A stretch of DNA of 64,000 nt from Ruminococcus sp. (GCF_019417665.1 NZ_DXUU01000001.1:30648-94647); one strand, 5' to 3'. Shown: positions 8,820 through 19,116, counted from the first letter of the stretch. Numbers and translations are program-made. The notes: generated by a model not told the origin, from the sequence alone.

Positions 8820-11602
8820 GTTTCGCTCCAGCTCCCTTCTTCAACATAATCCGAAAGCGCATATTCGGTGCCGTCTACACTGACGGTCTTTTCAGTCAGA
8901 TCTGTGACAACGACTGTGCCGTTCTCATAAGCCGTGGTGATCCTATTACCGTCCCGTTCATAGTCGGTGATCGCCTGATCACCCAGACCGGAGAGCACTG
9001 CCTTGGAGAACCCATAGCTCTGTGCAGCGAAATCGATCCAATCCTCTGCACTTGCATAATACAGCGTATCCAGATCCGTATCCTTCAGTGTGCTGGTCTC
9101 CTCGCCGATCATATCATAGTGCAGGCTGCTGCCTGTTGCAATGGAGAGAAGCAGTGTTTCCTCTGGATTTGCCGAAGCATTGACTGCTGTTCCGGAATAG
9201 GATCTCAGCCCGTGCATGACCATCTGATAGAAGGGGATGTCCTCATCAAAAAGGTCGAATCCGCTGGACTGGAGCGGTACATCTGTCAGTTCCTTGACAT
9301 AAGGCAGTGCATAGGCATTTGCCGTATCTGCCAGCATAGTAATGGAGGCATCCGAAAGGGACTGATAGGATTCTTCCAGAAGTTCTTGTGCCTTGTCACG
9401 GGAAATCGCAGCCTTGCCATAGTCACCGTACAGTGCAGAGGTCATGCTGCCCAGAGAAACTGCTGACAGTTCCTTTTTGCTATAATTGTCCGCCAGCTTG
9501 GCGTAGATATCTGTAAAGGTGGAGGGCGACAGCAGGGACAGCGGCTTGTTCACCGTACTCTGTGTGCCGTATGCCAAGTTGTAGTCATAGATTCGGGCAT
9601 AGGAACCAGAAATGCGGACGGTAGTATCCGAGAATGTGAAATAGCCGTTTCCGGATGAAAAAGTCTTGTTGTCCACAGCAGGATAGATGGTCACACCGTT
9701 GGAATCCGCATAGGACAACAGATCTTTCCAGTCGCCGTTGCCGCCAAGACAGCCGGCTGCCTTTGCCTTATAATCTACCTTGCCGGAAATGCCGTCGTTT
9801 GTCCAGTTGTGATACTGCACACGGATATTTTCTGCGCCGCCTGAAGCGAGATTCTCCAGAATTTCCTGTGCCTGTTCAAAGCTGGTCAGGGAAGTTTTCA
9901 GTGTTACCGGCACGCCCAGGATGGATTTTTCCTTTTCTGTACCGCCGTAGAAGTCCAGATACAGCCCCGGATCTGCGGAATCCACGGTATTTTCCACGCT
10001 GGCTTCCTCCGTGAGATAATTCCGATAAGCCTCTGCCACATCTCCATAGTCCGGCGTTTCCTCCGTCTCCAAGGGGTAATAGCGCACAGCAACGGCATCT
10101 GTTTTAATGTCTCCGTCCTCAAACACAGTAAGCGCTGTGTTATTGTCACCGGACATATAATAGGTGTCGGAATCACGGATGGTGAAATCAAAGCCGCAGA
10201 TGTTATAGCTGCTCTTAGACTGTCCGCTGACGCTTGCAGTCAGCTTTGCATTGGAATCACCCTCGGTGCAGACCACCATCATGGCGTCATCACCGTTAAC
10301 AATACCGTACATGGGCAGATATACTTGCTCTGTCACAGCCGGCTCTGTCAGGGAAACCGCTGTGATATCAGAGCCGTACACATAGCCCGTATAGCTCTTG
10401 GCGCTGGTCTTACCGTTGTTGAACCGGATCAGTGCACCGCTGCCATCGGGAATGACAAAATAGCCCTCATCGGTAGAAGCTGCCGCACCGAAGCTGCTCA
10501 TCATGGAGAGCGAAGTCGTAAGCTTTCCAGTCTGGGAAGTATCCTCTTCCTCGATCTCGGAAGTCTCGATACGTGCTTCCAGGTAATCATCCTCCAGTGT
10601 ATAAATCACAGGAATGGTAATGCCTGCCTTCCGGAAAGTATAGGTGATCTCCACGCCGTTGCTCTTATCCTTCACCTTGACCTTTGCGTCGCTCTTGGAA
10701 CGCATATTGGTGGTACTTCTCGCCTCCGGCTCGCCGTAGACCATTTTCAGAGAAGAGGAAAGATCATCCACGATGGTATTGGTGGCACGCTTGTCGTGTC
10801 CCACATTTTCCGGTGTAGACCACCACATTTTATCCGCTGCCTTGTCATACAGACCAATGACAGCGGTGTCATCGTCCACATACAGTGCCAGCTTGTCATT
10901 TTCCGTGACAAACCGTGCAGAGGAAATCACTGCATCAAAGGTATCTGCCAGCGCAACTGTCCAGCCGTCCTCGTTGGTATAGGTGACCTTGCCGTCCTCT
11001 GCCTTGCCGTTGCTGGTATAACTGCGTTCTACTTCGTCAAAATCGTCGTTGTACAGTTCCAGCGTCTTGTGATCTGAGGACAGAAATAGAAATTCGTTGT
11101 CCAGGGTAGAAACAATGCGGCGCACCATGGTTACCTTGGTATATTCCGTGTCCATATACACCAGCCAGCGTCCCTCAGGACTCAGGAAGATCACAAAGTC
11201 ACTGGTATCGTCCTCTTCCTCTAAGGTGCAGACTACCTCGCCGGTCTCATCGTCAATACCCGCAAGCTCGATGTCATCCAGCAGATCTACCACGTCCTCA
11301 TCGGCAATGGTATCCTCATAGTCCTCTGTGCGGTAGTAGAAGGTGATCCCGTCGCAGGAATTTTTCTTTTCCATGTACTGGGTCACCTGATCTGCGGTGA
11401 TCTCGATCTCCTCCAGGGCTTCCTCCCGGGTCGCCTCTTCTTCGGCAGCTTCGCCCTCGCCGGTCTCATCCCCGGCAGTCTCCTCTGCCGTAGTCTCCTC
11501 CGCAGCGGTATCCTCTTCTTCAGCCGATACCGGGAAAGATGCCGCCGTCAGGCAAAGGGACATTGCCGCCAGAACGGCAGCCCATTTTTTCCATATTAAC
11601 AT
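8816..11602 (-). CDS. Large secreted DUF5696-like protein
   Basis: A 928-residue exported protein with signal peptide MLIWKKWAAVLAAMSLCLTA, then a Glu-rich stretch (about residues 28-75) and a long globular region. I assign the DUF5696 family from the FGAAAS...GYFVIPDGSGALIRF segment and from this family's habit of lying between sugar ABC permeases in Clostridia and Paenibacillus. The C-terminal half may be a glycoside-hydrolase-like barrel, but I see no certain catalytic motif. The family function is unknown. It lies between the Yip1 gene (19 nt gap) and the coupled permease, so it probably handles the imported oligosaccharide or assists the transporter outside the cell. Confidence 0.75.
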   Translation of the reverse strand: MLIWKKWAAVLAAMSLCLTAASFPVSAEEEDTAAEETTAEETAGDETGEGEAAEEEATREEALEEIEITADQVTQYMEKKNSCDGITFYYRTEDYEDTIADEDVVDLLDDIELAGIDDETGEVVCTLEEEDDTSDFVIFLSPEGRWLVYMDTEYTKVTMVRRIVSTLDNEFLFLSSDHKTLELYNDDFDEVERSYTSNGKAEDGKVTYTNEDGWTVALADTFDAVISSARFVTENDKLALYVDDDTAVIGLYDKAADKMWWSTPENVGHDKRATNTIVDDLSSSLKMVYGEPEARSTTNMRSKSDAKVKVKDKSNGVEITYTFRKAGITIPVIYTLEDDYLEARIETSEIEEEDTSQTGKLTTSLSMMSSFGAAASTDEGYFVIPDGSGALIRFNNGKTSAKSYTGYVYGSDITAVSLTEPAVTEQVYLPMYGIVNGDDAMMVVCTEGDSNAKLTASVSGQSKSSYNICGFDFTIRDSDTYYMSGDNNTALTVFEDGDIKTDAVAVRYYPLETEETPDYGDVAEAYRNYLTEEASVENTVDSADPGLYLDFYGGTEKEKSILGVPVTLKTSLTSFEQAQEILENLASGGAENIRVQYHNWTNDGISGKVDYKAKAAGCLGGNGDWKDLLSYADSNGVTIYPAVDNKTFSSGNGYFTFSDTTVRISGSYARIYDYNLAYGTQSTVNKPLSLLSPSTFTDIYAKLADNYSKKELSAVSLGSMTSALYGDYGKAAISRDKAQELLEESYQSLSDASITMLADTANAYALPYVKELTDVPLQSSGFDLFDEDIPFYQMVMHGLRSYSGTAVNASANPEETLLLSIATGSSLHYDMIGEETSTLKDTDLDTLYYASAEDWIDFAAQSYGFSKAVLSGLGDQAITDYERDGNRITTAYENGTVVVTDLTEKTVSVDGTEYALSDYVEEGSWSET

Positions 11603-11621
11603 GTCTGTTCCACCGTCCTTT

Positions 11622-12251
11622 CTATACTCTCACGCGATATGTGATCTCCGTGTAGACGGAAGAAATAAACACGTATACCTGCTGGAACAGTGCCACAAGC
11701 AGTACCAGCAGAATCAGAATAATGATCATTGCCACAAAGGTCAGGATCAGCGCCAGAATGGTCTTTGAGATGGAATACTGATGCACTGCCTTGATGGCGT
11801 TGAACATCAGCAGGATCGACCAGACCAGACCGATCACATTGACACAGGTAATAAAAATAACTTCATCCTGAATAAGTACATGAGACAAAATTGTCCGGAT
11901 GTACAGCCCTGCCACATAAGGGATCAGCGAATAGGCACTATAGATGTAAATGTTCTTCATGGTTCCTTCGCCTTCCAGCAGAGTGCAGATAGACCAGTTT
12001 CCCACAACCCACACCAGAAACAATGCGATCGTCTGAACAATATAGGGAACAATGCTGAACATTTTTGTGTTTGTCACAGCAAATTGATATCCCAGAACAT
12101 TATCATGGAGAATCTCTGCAATAAACCAGAGCAATACCACGATGCTGGCATAGAACACGGAACCGCCTTTTTTCCAGCGCAGATCTTCAAAGCCCTCAAA
12201 CGGGTGGAACACACTGTGTTTTACCCATTGTTTTTGTGTTAAATCCATCAT
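11622..12251 (-). CDS. Yip1-domain membrane protein
   Basis: A 209-residue protein beginning MMDLTQKQWVKHSVFHPFEG. The Pro-Phe-Glu-Gly-Phe-Glu-Asp entry followed by five hydrophobic helices is typical of bacterial Yip1-family proteins found beside NHL and DUF5696 genes. The start at 12251 follows GAGGAG that overlaps the end of the NHL gene; the longer frame to 12368 only overlaps that gene. Role unknown; probably a membrane partner of the extracytoplasmic proteins of this operon. Confidence 0.8.
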   Translation of the reverse strand: MMDLTQKQWVKHSVFHPFEGFEDLRWKKGGSVFYASIVVLLWFIAEILHDNVLGYQFAVTNTKMFSIVPYIVQTIALFLVWVVGNWSICTLLEGEGTMKNIYIYSAYSLIPYVAGLYIRTILSHVLIQDEVIFITCVNVIGLVWSILLMFNAIKAVHQYSISKTILALILTFVAMIIILILLVLLVALFQQVYVFISSVYTEITYRVRV

Positions 12252-12258
12252 AGCAGCA

Positions 12259-13785
12259 TCACTCCTCCTCTCCCTCGTGCAGCATTTCGACCAGATTCTT
12301 CGGCTGATTCTTTTTCTTCTTCTTGTTTCGGAAGTGGAAGAATATACCCACCGCAATAAGCACCACAACGACTAGAATGATCCATGTAAAGTTTGCATTC
12401 AGCCATTCAGAACGGTATCCCTCGAATGCTTTGTTGTACAAGTTTCGAGACTGAGCCAGCTTTGCATATTTCATAGCACCAGAATAATCTCCCTCATTAT
12501 AGAGCGCTGATGAGATGCCGATATATGCCATATGATAGTTGCCGTCCCGTTTCAAAACCTCGCGCCAGGGTTCCAATGCCTCAGCATAGTAACCAGCGTT
12601 ATACAGAGAAACAGCCTCGTGGACAATACCGCCGAAGTCGGTTTCAGAGAAAACAGTGACGGTGTTTTTCATGGAATCCGCAACATAGATATTGGTTCCC
12701 ATGGTCTCCACGGCGGAGACCTTCATGGAAAAGCCGCCCACCTGATCGGAGGTAGAACCCAGAATGAACAACAGGTTGCCGTCCTCGTCATATTGGAACA
12801 CACGTCCCGTTTCCAGATCCAGACAGTTCAGTCTGCCCAGATCATCCACATCGATGTCCACCATCTTGGTGCTGTAATTCTCGTTGGTATTGGAATCAAA
12901 AATGGAATTCAGATCGCCAAAGGTCACTTCCCAGGCAGAATACAGGTTATAGCCTGCCGGGTTGACTTTTTTTACACGATCCGCCTCAGAGGAAGAAGAC
13001 TGGGTCACGGTGTAAATGAAGCCTTCCTCGTCGATATCGAAGTTTGTGATACCGGCGGCGACCTTACGGGACGAATTGGCACGCATTTCGTCAGTTGCAA
13101 TGAGGTTCCAGAAGTAATTTGCAACGACTTCTGCCGTAGCGTCCACGGAGTTTGCACCGAAATAACCCTGGAATTCTCCATCGCTGTTGAACATTGCCGC
13201 ACCGTTTGTGATGTTATTCAGCACCATGTAGATGTTGCCTGCCTTGTCCACAACGACCTTCTGAGGTTTGAATGTCTCGTTTTCATATAATGTGGAGTCC
13301 GGCCGTGTCAGTTCCATGAGCACATTGCCGTCCAGACCGCACACCAGCAGCCGGGAATTTCCCGTATCTGCAATGTACATCAGTCCCGTATCCTGGGAAA
13401 CATAAATACCTTCCGGGGATTTCAGCGTCGTCTCGCTGCCGTCCTCCATGCGGAAGCTGTCATAAATCTTATCTGCCTTGGTGAAGTTGCCGTCCGTCAC
13501 CACAATGCGGTTGTTGCCACTGTCCACCACATAAAAGCGGTCCTCCCAGTCACGGAAGAGATCTGTAGGGGTATTGAACGCCCCGCAGCCCAGATCGAGA
13601 CCACTCACGGCACGATCTGCCGCATAGCCTGCCTGAGAAGGAGTTGCTTCATTCCAGCGGTCATAGTTATAGACATTATAGTGCTCCTGTGCCGAAGCCG
13701 CCGGTGCACTCACCGTCGCCGTAAGCATCAGTGCAGACAGACATGCCGCCGCCAGATATTTTGCCTTTTTCTGCAAGTATCTCAC
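12259..13785 (-). CDS. Membrane-anchored NHL beta-propeller protein with TPR
   Basis: 508 residues. A signal peptide (1-32) is followed by NHL/beta-propeller blades (about 70-385; VVDSGNNRIVV, IADTGNSRLLV, VADSMKNTVTV). Two TPR-like helices follow (about 390-445), then a membrane helix (about 468-487) and a Lys-rich cytoplasmic tail ending EGEEE. The propeller thus lies outside the cell, fixed to the membrane from its C-terminal side. Such propellers bind proteins or glycans. It sits 7 nt after permease 2 and may act as a docking or scaffolding part of the transporter; its actual ligand is unknown. Confidence 0.82.
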   Translation of the reverse strand: MRYLQKKAKYLAAACLSALMLTATVSAPAASAQEHYNVYNYDRWNEATPSQAGYAADRAVSGLDLGCGAFNTPTDLFRDWEDRFYVVDSGNNRIVVTDGNFTKADKIYDSFRMEDGSETTLKSPEGIYVSQDTGLMYIADTGNSRLLVCGLDGNVLMELTRPDSTLYENETFKPQKVVVDKAGNIYMVLNNITNGAAMFNSDGEFQGYFGANSVDATAEVVANYFWNLIATDEMRANSSRKVAAGITNFDIDEEGFIYTVTQSSSSEADRVKKVNPAGYNLYSAWEVTFGDLNSIFDSNTNENYSTKMVDIDVDDLGRLNCLDLETGRVFQYDEDGNLLFILGSTSDQVGGFSMKVSAVETMGTNIYVADSMKNTVTVFSETDFGGIVHEAVSLYNAGYYAEALEPWREVLKRDGNYHMAYIGISSALYNEGDYSGAMKYAKLAQSRNLYNKAFEGYRSEWLNANFTWIILVVVVLIAVGIFFHFRNKKKKKNQPKNLVEMLHEGEEE

Positions 13786-13792
13786 CCTTTCT

Positions 13793-14680
13793 TTAGTCTT
13801 TGATGCCCGAGTGCGCCATGGTTTCGATTACCTGCCGCTGTGCCAGCATGAAGATGACGATCGGCGGCACCAGCATAAACACGGCTGCCGCCATAGCGAC
13901 ACCAGCTCTCGCAAGACCTGCCGAAGCTGCCTGCTGTACCACGGTGGGGAGTGTCTTCAGGGATTCGCTGAATACCAGCGTACCGCCCTGGATATTCCAC
14001 GCCGCCTGGAATGCAAAGATGATGACAGTCATAAGCGCCGGCTTTTGGTTCGGCATGACGATCTGCCAGCAGATGCGGAACATACCTGCACCGTCCACCT
14101 TTGCTGCTTCGATCATGGCATCCGGCACTTGGGTCATGGACTGCCGCATGAGGAACAGGTTCATAGGTGCTGCAACAGATGGCAGGATCAGTGCCCAATA
14201 AGTATCGATCATGTGCAGCTTTGCCATGACCATGTACTGCATGATGTAGATGACATTGCTCTGATACAGCAGGGCAACGACGATAATGGCATTGAGCGCC
14301 TTTGCGCCGGGAAAACGTACTTTTGCCAGACAGAATGCCGCCATAGCGGAGAATACCACCTGACACACCGTAACAGAGACAGTGACAAAAACGCTGTTGA
14401 ATACATAACGGGAAAAGGGTACCCACAGATCCGAACACATGCGGAACATGGTGCTGTAGTTGGACAGGGTGGGATCAATGACATAGAGCTTCGGCGGGAA
14501 CACAAACAGTTCCTGCACGGGCTTCAGGGACATGACAACTGCCAGATAGATAGGCAGCGCCATGAACAGTGCCAGGATCAGCAGGAACACGAAAATACCG
14601 ATCGTTCCGCCTACCTTATGTCCGGCACGCTTTGTGGACACTTTCAGATGAGTGCCGTATACTTTTTCTTTTTTTGCCAT
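13793..14680 (-). CDS. Carbohydrate ABC transporter permease (MalG type), first pair
   Basis: 295 residues, six predicted helices, coupling motif AMIEAAKVDGAGMFRICWQIVMP, short basic N-terminus MAKKEKVYGT. It follows the MalF-type gene by 12 nt with a GGAGGG site. It forms the first permease pair with the gene starting at 15625, directly after the solute-binding protein. Confidence 0.92.
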   Translation of the reverse strand: MAKKEKVYGTHLKVSTKRAGHKVGGTIGIFVFLLILALFMALPIYLAVVMSLKPVQELFVFPPKLYVIDPTLSNYSTMFRMCSDLWVPFSRYVFNSVFVTVSVTVCQVVFSAMAAFCLAKVRFPGAKALNAIIVVALLYQSNVIYIMQYMVMAKLHMIDTYWALILPSVAAPMNLFLMRQSMTQVPDAMIEAAKVDGAGMFRICWQIVMPNQKPALMTVIIFAFQAAWNIQGGTLVFSESLKTLPTVVQQAASAGLARAGVAMAAAVFMLVPPIVIFMLAQRQVIETMAHSGIKD

Positions 14681-14692
14681 ACTGCACCCTCC

Positions 14693-15625
14693 TTAGTCCA
14701 TATACTTGCTGAGAACCTTGCCGATGAGCTTGTTCAGGAGATACATGACCACGAAGAGGATCATACAGATCGCTGACGCATAGCCCATCTCATAACGTAC
14801 CCAGCCGTAGTCATAAGCATGGTTCATAATGGTATGTGCCTTGTAGTCCGTGCTGGGGAAACCGACCAGATTCTGAGAAACAGTGCCGGCAGTGAAGGAG
14901 CTGACGATCTGCATGACTGCCGCAAACATCAGCTGCGGTCCCATGGACGGGATGGTGATGTAGATCAGTTCCTGCCAGCGGCTCTTGATACCCTCAATCG
15001 CACCAGCCTCATACTGAGACCGGTCGATGTTCTGGAAGCCTGCACGCAGTGCCAGGAAGCCTGCGCCAAGGCTGATCCACATCTGTACCACAATGGTAAC
15101 GCCCAGAACATAATCGCCGTCCGTAAGCCACTGGATGGGCGATGTGATAAGCCCCAGATCCAGCAGGAATGAGTTGATATAACCGTAGGAGTCACCGCTG
15201 AAGATCAGCTTCCATACGGTGTACACATTCGCCATAGACGGTGCATAGAAGATCAGGGTGAAGACGGTGCGGAGCTTTGGATGCAGCTCGTTAATGAGCC
15301 ACGCCAGCAGGAAACAGAGAATATAGCTGATCGGGCCGGTGAAGAGTGCGAATACCAGTGTCACACGAATGGACTGGATAAAGACTTTATCCGCAAGAAA
15401 CAGCGTCGTATAGTTCGACAGACCGACAAATTTCGGCATCTGTACCATGTTGAAGTCCGTAAAGCCCATGGGCAAGGACATAACGACCGGCACAATGGTA
15501 AACACCAGGAAAAACAGCATGAACGGCAGCATCATCAGATATGTGGCTTTGTTCTGCTTCACAGCAAGCCAGGTCAGCCGCCGGTTTTCCTGTCTTGTTC
15601 TTTTGCCAATTTCGGCAGTATCCAA
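14693..15625 (-). CDS. Carbohydrate ABC transporter permease (MalF type), first pair
   Basis: 310 residues with six predicted helices and the coupling motif QYEAGAIEGIKSRWQELIYITIP. The N-terminus MDTAEIGKRTRQENRR is cytoplasmic. It lies 79 nt downstream of the solute-binding protein and preferentially pairs with that protein by order. AAGGAGGGG lies just before the ATG. Confidence 0.92.
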   Translation of the reverse strand: MDTAEIGKRTRQENRRLTWLAVKQNKATYLMMLPFMLFFLVFTIVPVVMSLPMGFTDFNMVQMPKFVGLSNYTTLFLADKVFIQSIRVTLVFALFTGPISYILCFLLAWLINELHPKLRTVFTLIFYAPSMANVYTVWKLIFSGDSYGYINSFLLDLGLITSPIQWLTDGDYVLGVTIVVQMWISLGAGFLALRAGFQNIDRSQYEAGAIEGIKSRWQELIYITIPSMGPQLMFAAVMQIVSSFTAGTVSQNLVGFPSTDYKAHTIMNHAYDYGWVRYEMGYASAICMILFVVMYLLNKLIGKVLSKYMD

Positions 15626-15704
15626 GTGAAACCCCTCCTTATGATTGATTTAGAAATTAGAGGCAAGAGGAAAGACCACAACAGGTTTTCCTCTTTTCAT
15701 CATA

Positions 15705-18700
15705 TCAGGTGTCAAGTCCGAGGTTTTCACGTTTTCTGGTGATTTCCTCGTTGATATCCCGGTTGTAGGACATGAGCGTATCCCGTGGATTCTCATAGTT
15801 ATTGACTACATCACGGAATGCATTCATCACATTACGGGTAACGGAGTAGGATGCCGGGATGATGGGGATCTCTTCCAGCTCATCCATAGCACCCAGAATG
15901 GTGTCCGCCTCATCCGTAGACCATGCCAGCTGGGTCAGCGCTTCTTTGTTTGCCGTTGCATACCGTCCCATCTGACCCATCAGACCTTCGATCTGTGTAC
16001 CATATTCTACCTGCACCTCTGTGGAGCAGAACCATTTCAGGAAAGTCCATGCATTCTCAACACCATTTTCCTTTTCGTCCACCTTATTGAAGATGACCGC
16101 ACCGGCATTGTTGGAGTTAACCGCATGAGAAATGGTGCCGTCCTCCTGGAGCGTACCCGGAATGGCTGTGAAGCCCCACAGACCGTCTATTTCCGGTGCT
16201 GCTACTGAAAGCTGATTGAAGAAGGAGCAATAATCCGAAATGACGATGGGATATTCACCCGTCCGGAAACGGCTGAATGCGTCATAGGTCTGGTCGAAAT
16301 CATACTTCGTATAGAAATCTGTCCACATCTCAAAAGAGTCAATGGCAGCATTGGTATCAAAGGTAGTTTCTGTCTGTGCATCATTATAATAGTTCTGACC
16401 GCGCTGGAGCAGCAGCGTTGCAAAGGTCAGACCGGATTCTGTCGCCGCCGAAATGGTCGCCATATTGGAGTCCGCTGCAATGACCGGCAGCACCAGACCA
16501 GCAGACATATAATTCCGCTGAAGTGCCGGGAGCATATCAATGAGATCGTCCCAAGTCTGAGGCGCTTTTGTGAAGCCCAGCTCACTGAGGACGTCCTTTC
16601 GGTAGAACATCATTGCCCAGCTTCTGGTCAAAGGCAGACCATACGTACCGCCGTCATACTGATAGGGCACCATTGCATTTTCCTGGTACAGCTGCGTCAT
16701 TTCTTCATAGCCATCCATCTGGGAAACATCTGCCAGAAGCCCACGTGCCGCCAGGTTTACAGGAAATTCGCCGCCCAGGAACAGGGCAACATCGGGGCCC
16801 TTGTCCGCCAGAGTCGCTTCCACGACACCGCCTACAACCAGGTTCACTGAGATCTCAACGCCATATTCCGGCATGAACTCGGATTCTACCAGTCCCTTGA
16901 CAACCTGTGCCTGGTCACGTCCCAACTGCACCCATACCTCAATGGCTTCATCGCCGGTGGTGGAAGACAGAGAACTGTAATCCTCGTCCCAGGAGGCTGC
17001 AAACCGCTGGAAGCTGTAGGAAACAGAATCCCAGAAACCTGCTTTGATAGACGGGAATTCCTGATCTGCCGAAGCCAGTTCCAGATAATCCACTTCCAGA
17101 GGCTGATCACGATAGTCACGCATCCAGGAGGAAAGGGACGTGATATAGTCCTTGATCTGGGACAGATAGTTCGGGATCTTCAAAGGATCGTTCACGCACT
17201 TGTCCAGAATGATCCGCATCTGTTCCAGAGAAGCTGCCTCTGTACCCTGAGAATTTGCCAAGGCTTCAATGTGATCCTGAACCTTTTTCAATTCGCCGGA
17301 CATCCGCTGGAATTCGTCTACCAATTCCGGAATTTTTTCGTGAACATAATAATCCGTGTACTTGTCCGGTTCCGGGCCGGTGATCATGACGATCTTACGG
17401 TAATAATTGTTCAGATCCAGCACAATGGCATCCAACTGGCGCATGGAATCGCCGATCTCGCCGGGGATCGCTTCCAGTGTAATGGTATGATCCTCACCAG
17501 CAGTCAGATATACATAGACAGCCTCGCCGTCTCCATTCTCTACGGTGGTCATCTGAAAGTCCGTGTCATAATAGAACTTCACCTGGTCAAATTCCTCGCT
17601 GGGCACCTGACCGTCGATATAGATCCGGCGGTTGGAGTAGAAACCGCGCATATCTTCCTGCCGTGCCTTGATGCCAAGCTTATACCAACCGTCTCCGGGA
17701 AGTGTACCGGCATCTACCTGCCAGGTTATAGTCTGGAGTGCCTTGTTCCAGTTGCCGCTGCCGATGGTGTTATACAGCATATGCTTCGGGTCAGAGGGAG
17801 AAATGGCACTGGTGGAATTATCATAAGTAGGATACAGTACGGAATCTGACTTATAAACTGCACTCTCGCCCTCAATACGTACAACACCGGAAGGCGTGCT
17901 TTCTTTTGTCACTGAAGTATCCGTACTGCTGACATATTCGTCATAAGTAGGCGTTTCCTCCGGCTGGGCAAAGCGAAGATATGCCAGCGCAAAATATGCC
18001 TTTTCAGAAGAAATGGTGATCTCGTGCGTTCCTTTTTCCAGATAGAAGAACAAGGGCTCGTTGAACAAACCATCTGAGTCGCCGATCCAACAGGCCTGCC
18101 AGATCTCCGTCTGTATCTGAGAAGGCCGGATCTGATTACCGCTGCTGTCGGTCTTCATTTCCTCTTTGTTCACGTATACCTTGTTCAGATTCAGACGGGA
18201 TGCTGTATCGTAAGGAATTTCGCCGTCAATCGCAAGAGAAAAGGAGATCTCCGAGGTATTGGAGGAAATGGGACAATAAGATGTCTCAATGGAATAGAGA
18301 CCGGTCTCCGGCACGCTCACCTCATAGGTAAAGCTGCCGTCGGCACTGCTCCAGATCAGAGTATTATCAGGAATCTCTTCGTTATCCCAGCTAACGCTGC
18401 CGCCAGAAACAAATGTCTCATAGGATTCGCAGTCTGCTGTTTTGAAATCCGCACCATATACCATAATCTCCGCATCAGGACGAGGTTCTCCCTGATAAAT
18501 ATCATAGTAGTCGCTATAGGTCTGCTGTTCCTCATAGGTGAGGTCGCCGCCGGTGTCCGCAGGCGTTTCCCCCAGCTTCTGCGTCTCTGTCTGCGTCGTT
18601 TCGGCACTCTGCGCCTTTGCCCCATAGGCAGTCAACGGTAGTGACGCCGCCGCCAAAAGACACGCAAGCGTCCCAGCGACCGCACGTTTTTGCCAAATGT

Positions 18701-18710
18701 AATTAGCCAA
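15705..18710 (-). CDS. Very large extracellular solute-binding protein (family 1) with N-terminal extension
   Basis: About 1001 residues, more than twice the usual length of sugar-binding lipoproteins. The TTG at 18710 follows AAGGGTGG by 7 nt and gives a signal sequence (QKRAVAGTLACLLAAASLPL); the GTG at 18797 has no site. The signal lacks a clear lipobox. Residues ~60-450 hold two beta-rich, possibly carbohydrate-binding segments. A helical stretch follows (about 465-560). From about 590 there is a type 1 solute-binding domain (VALFLGGEFPVNLAARGLLAD, YGLPLTRSWAMMFYRKDVL). First gene of the operon with a perfect promoter; probably captures an oligosaccharide for the permeases. Confidence 0.85.
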   Translation of the reverse strand: MANYIWQKRAVAGTLACLLAAASLPLTAYGAKAQSAETTQTETQKLGETPADTGGDLTYEEQQTYSDYYDIYQGEPRPDAEIMVYGADFKTADCESYETFVSGGSVSWDNEEIPDNTLIWSSADGSFTYEVSVPETGLYSIETSYCPISSNTSEISFSLAIDGEIPYDTASRLNLNKVYVNKEEMKTDSSGNQIRPSQIQTEIWQACWIGDSDGLFNEPLFFYLEKGTHEITISSEKAYFALAYLRFAQPEETPTYDEYVSSTDTSVTKESTPSGVVRIEGESAVYKSDSVLYPTYDNSTSAISPSDPKHMLYNTIGSGNWNKALQTITWQVDAGTLPGDGWYKLGIKARQEDMRGFYSNRRIYIDGQVPSEEFDQVKFYYDTDFQMTTVENGDGEAVYVYLTAGEDHTITLEAIPGEIGDSMRQLDAIVLDLNNYYRKIVMITGPEPDKYTDYYVHEKIPELVDEFQRMSGELKKVQDHIEALANSQGTEAASLEQMRIILDKCVNDPLKIPNYLSQIKDYITSLSSWMRDYRDQPLEVDYLELASADQEFPSIKAGFWDSVSYSFQRFAASWDEDYSSLSSTTGDEAIEVWVQLGRDQAQVVKGLVESEFMPEYGVEISVNLVVGGVVEATLADKGPDVALFLGGEFPVNLAARGLLADVSQMDGYEEMTQLYQENAMVPYQYDGGTYGLPLTRSWAMMFYRKDVLSELGFTKAPQTWDDLIDMLPALQRNYMSAGLVLPVIAADSNMATISAATESGLTFATLLLQRGQNYYNDAQTETTFDTNAAIDSFEMWTDFYTKYDFDQTYDAFSRFRTGEYPIVISDYCSFFNQLSVAAPEIDGLWGFTAIPGTLQEDGTISHAVNSNNAGAVIFNKVDEKENGVENAWTFLKWFCSTEVQVEYGTQIEGLMGQMGRYATANKEALTQLAWSTDEADTILGAMDELEEIPIIPASYSVTRNVMNAFRDVVNNYENPRDTLMSYNRDINEEITRKRENLGLDT

Positions 18711-18851
18711 AGCTCTTCCACCCTTCTTTCTGTACGCCGGTTCTGCATGGCGCACGATTTTCGTTCTTCTGCCAGCACGCCGGTTCTCACGGCGCACCCC
18801 CTGCGAGAATTCTACAATTTATACAGAAATCACGCAGAACAGTTCCTTTTT

Positions 18852-18880
18852 ATTATAACAATTTCCGGTGAAGTTGTCAA
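18852..18880 (-). promoter_or_regulatory. Sigma-A promoter of the carbohydrate ABC operon
   Basis: Minus strand TTGACA (18875-18880), 17 bp, TATAAT (18852-18857). The leader (to 18711) contains the direct repeat CGCCGGTTCT at 18734 and 18779, each followed by GGCGCA, a possible regulator site. From 18881 to 19116 nothing is recognised. Confidence 0.85.
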
Positions 18881-19116
18881 GTTTGTGAAAAAAAAAGCCC
18901 CTTATTTGAGAAGTTTGTGAAAACTGCTGAAATCGGCGAAAATGCGTGGTTTTCCAGCAGTTTGCATAAAAAAATCACCTGCTTTTCACAAAATGGCCTG
19001 AAAAAATTTTTCGCAAAAAATAGTCTTTTTCTGCTTCCCGGAAAGCTTATGACAATCCCACAGACAGATGTGACTGAAAATATATTTCGTGGCTGAAAAA
19101 GCTTTGCAGCACAAAA

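Noticed and set aside
8246..8849. Frames opposite the permease genes
   Set aside because: Shadows; composition unlike real proteins (His/Gln-rich), no ribosome binding site.
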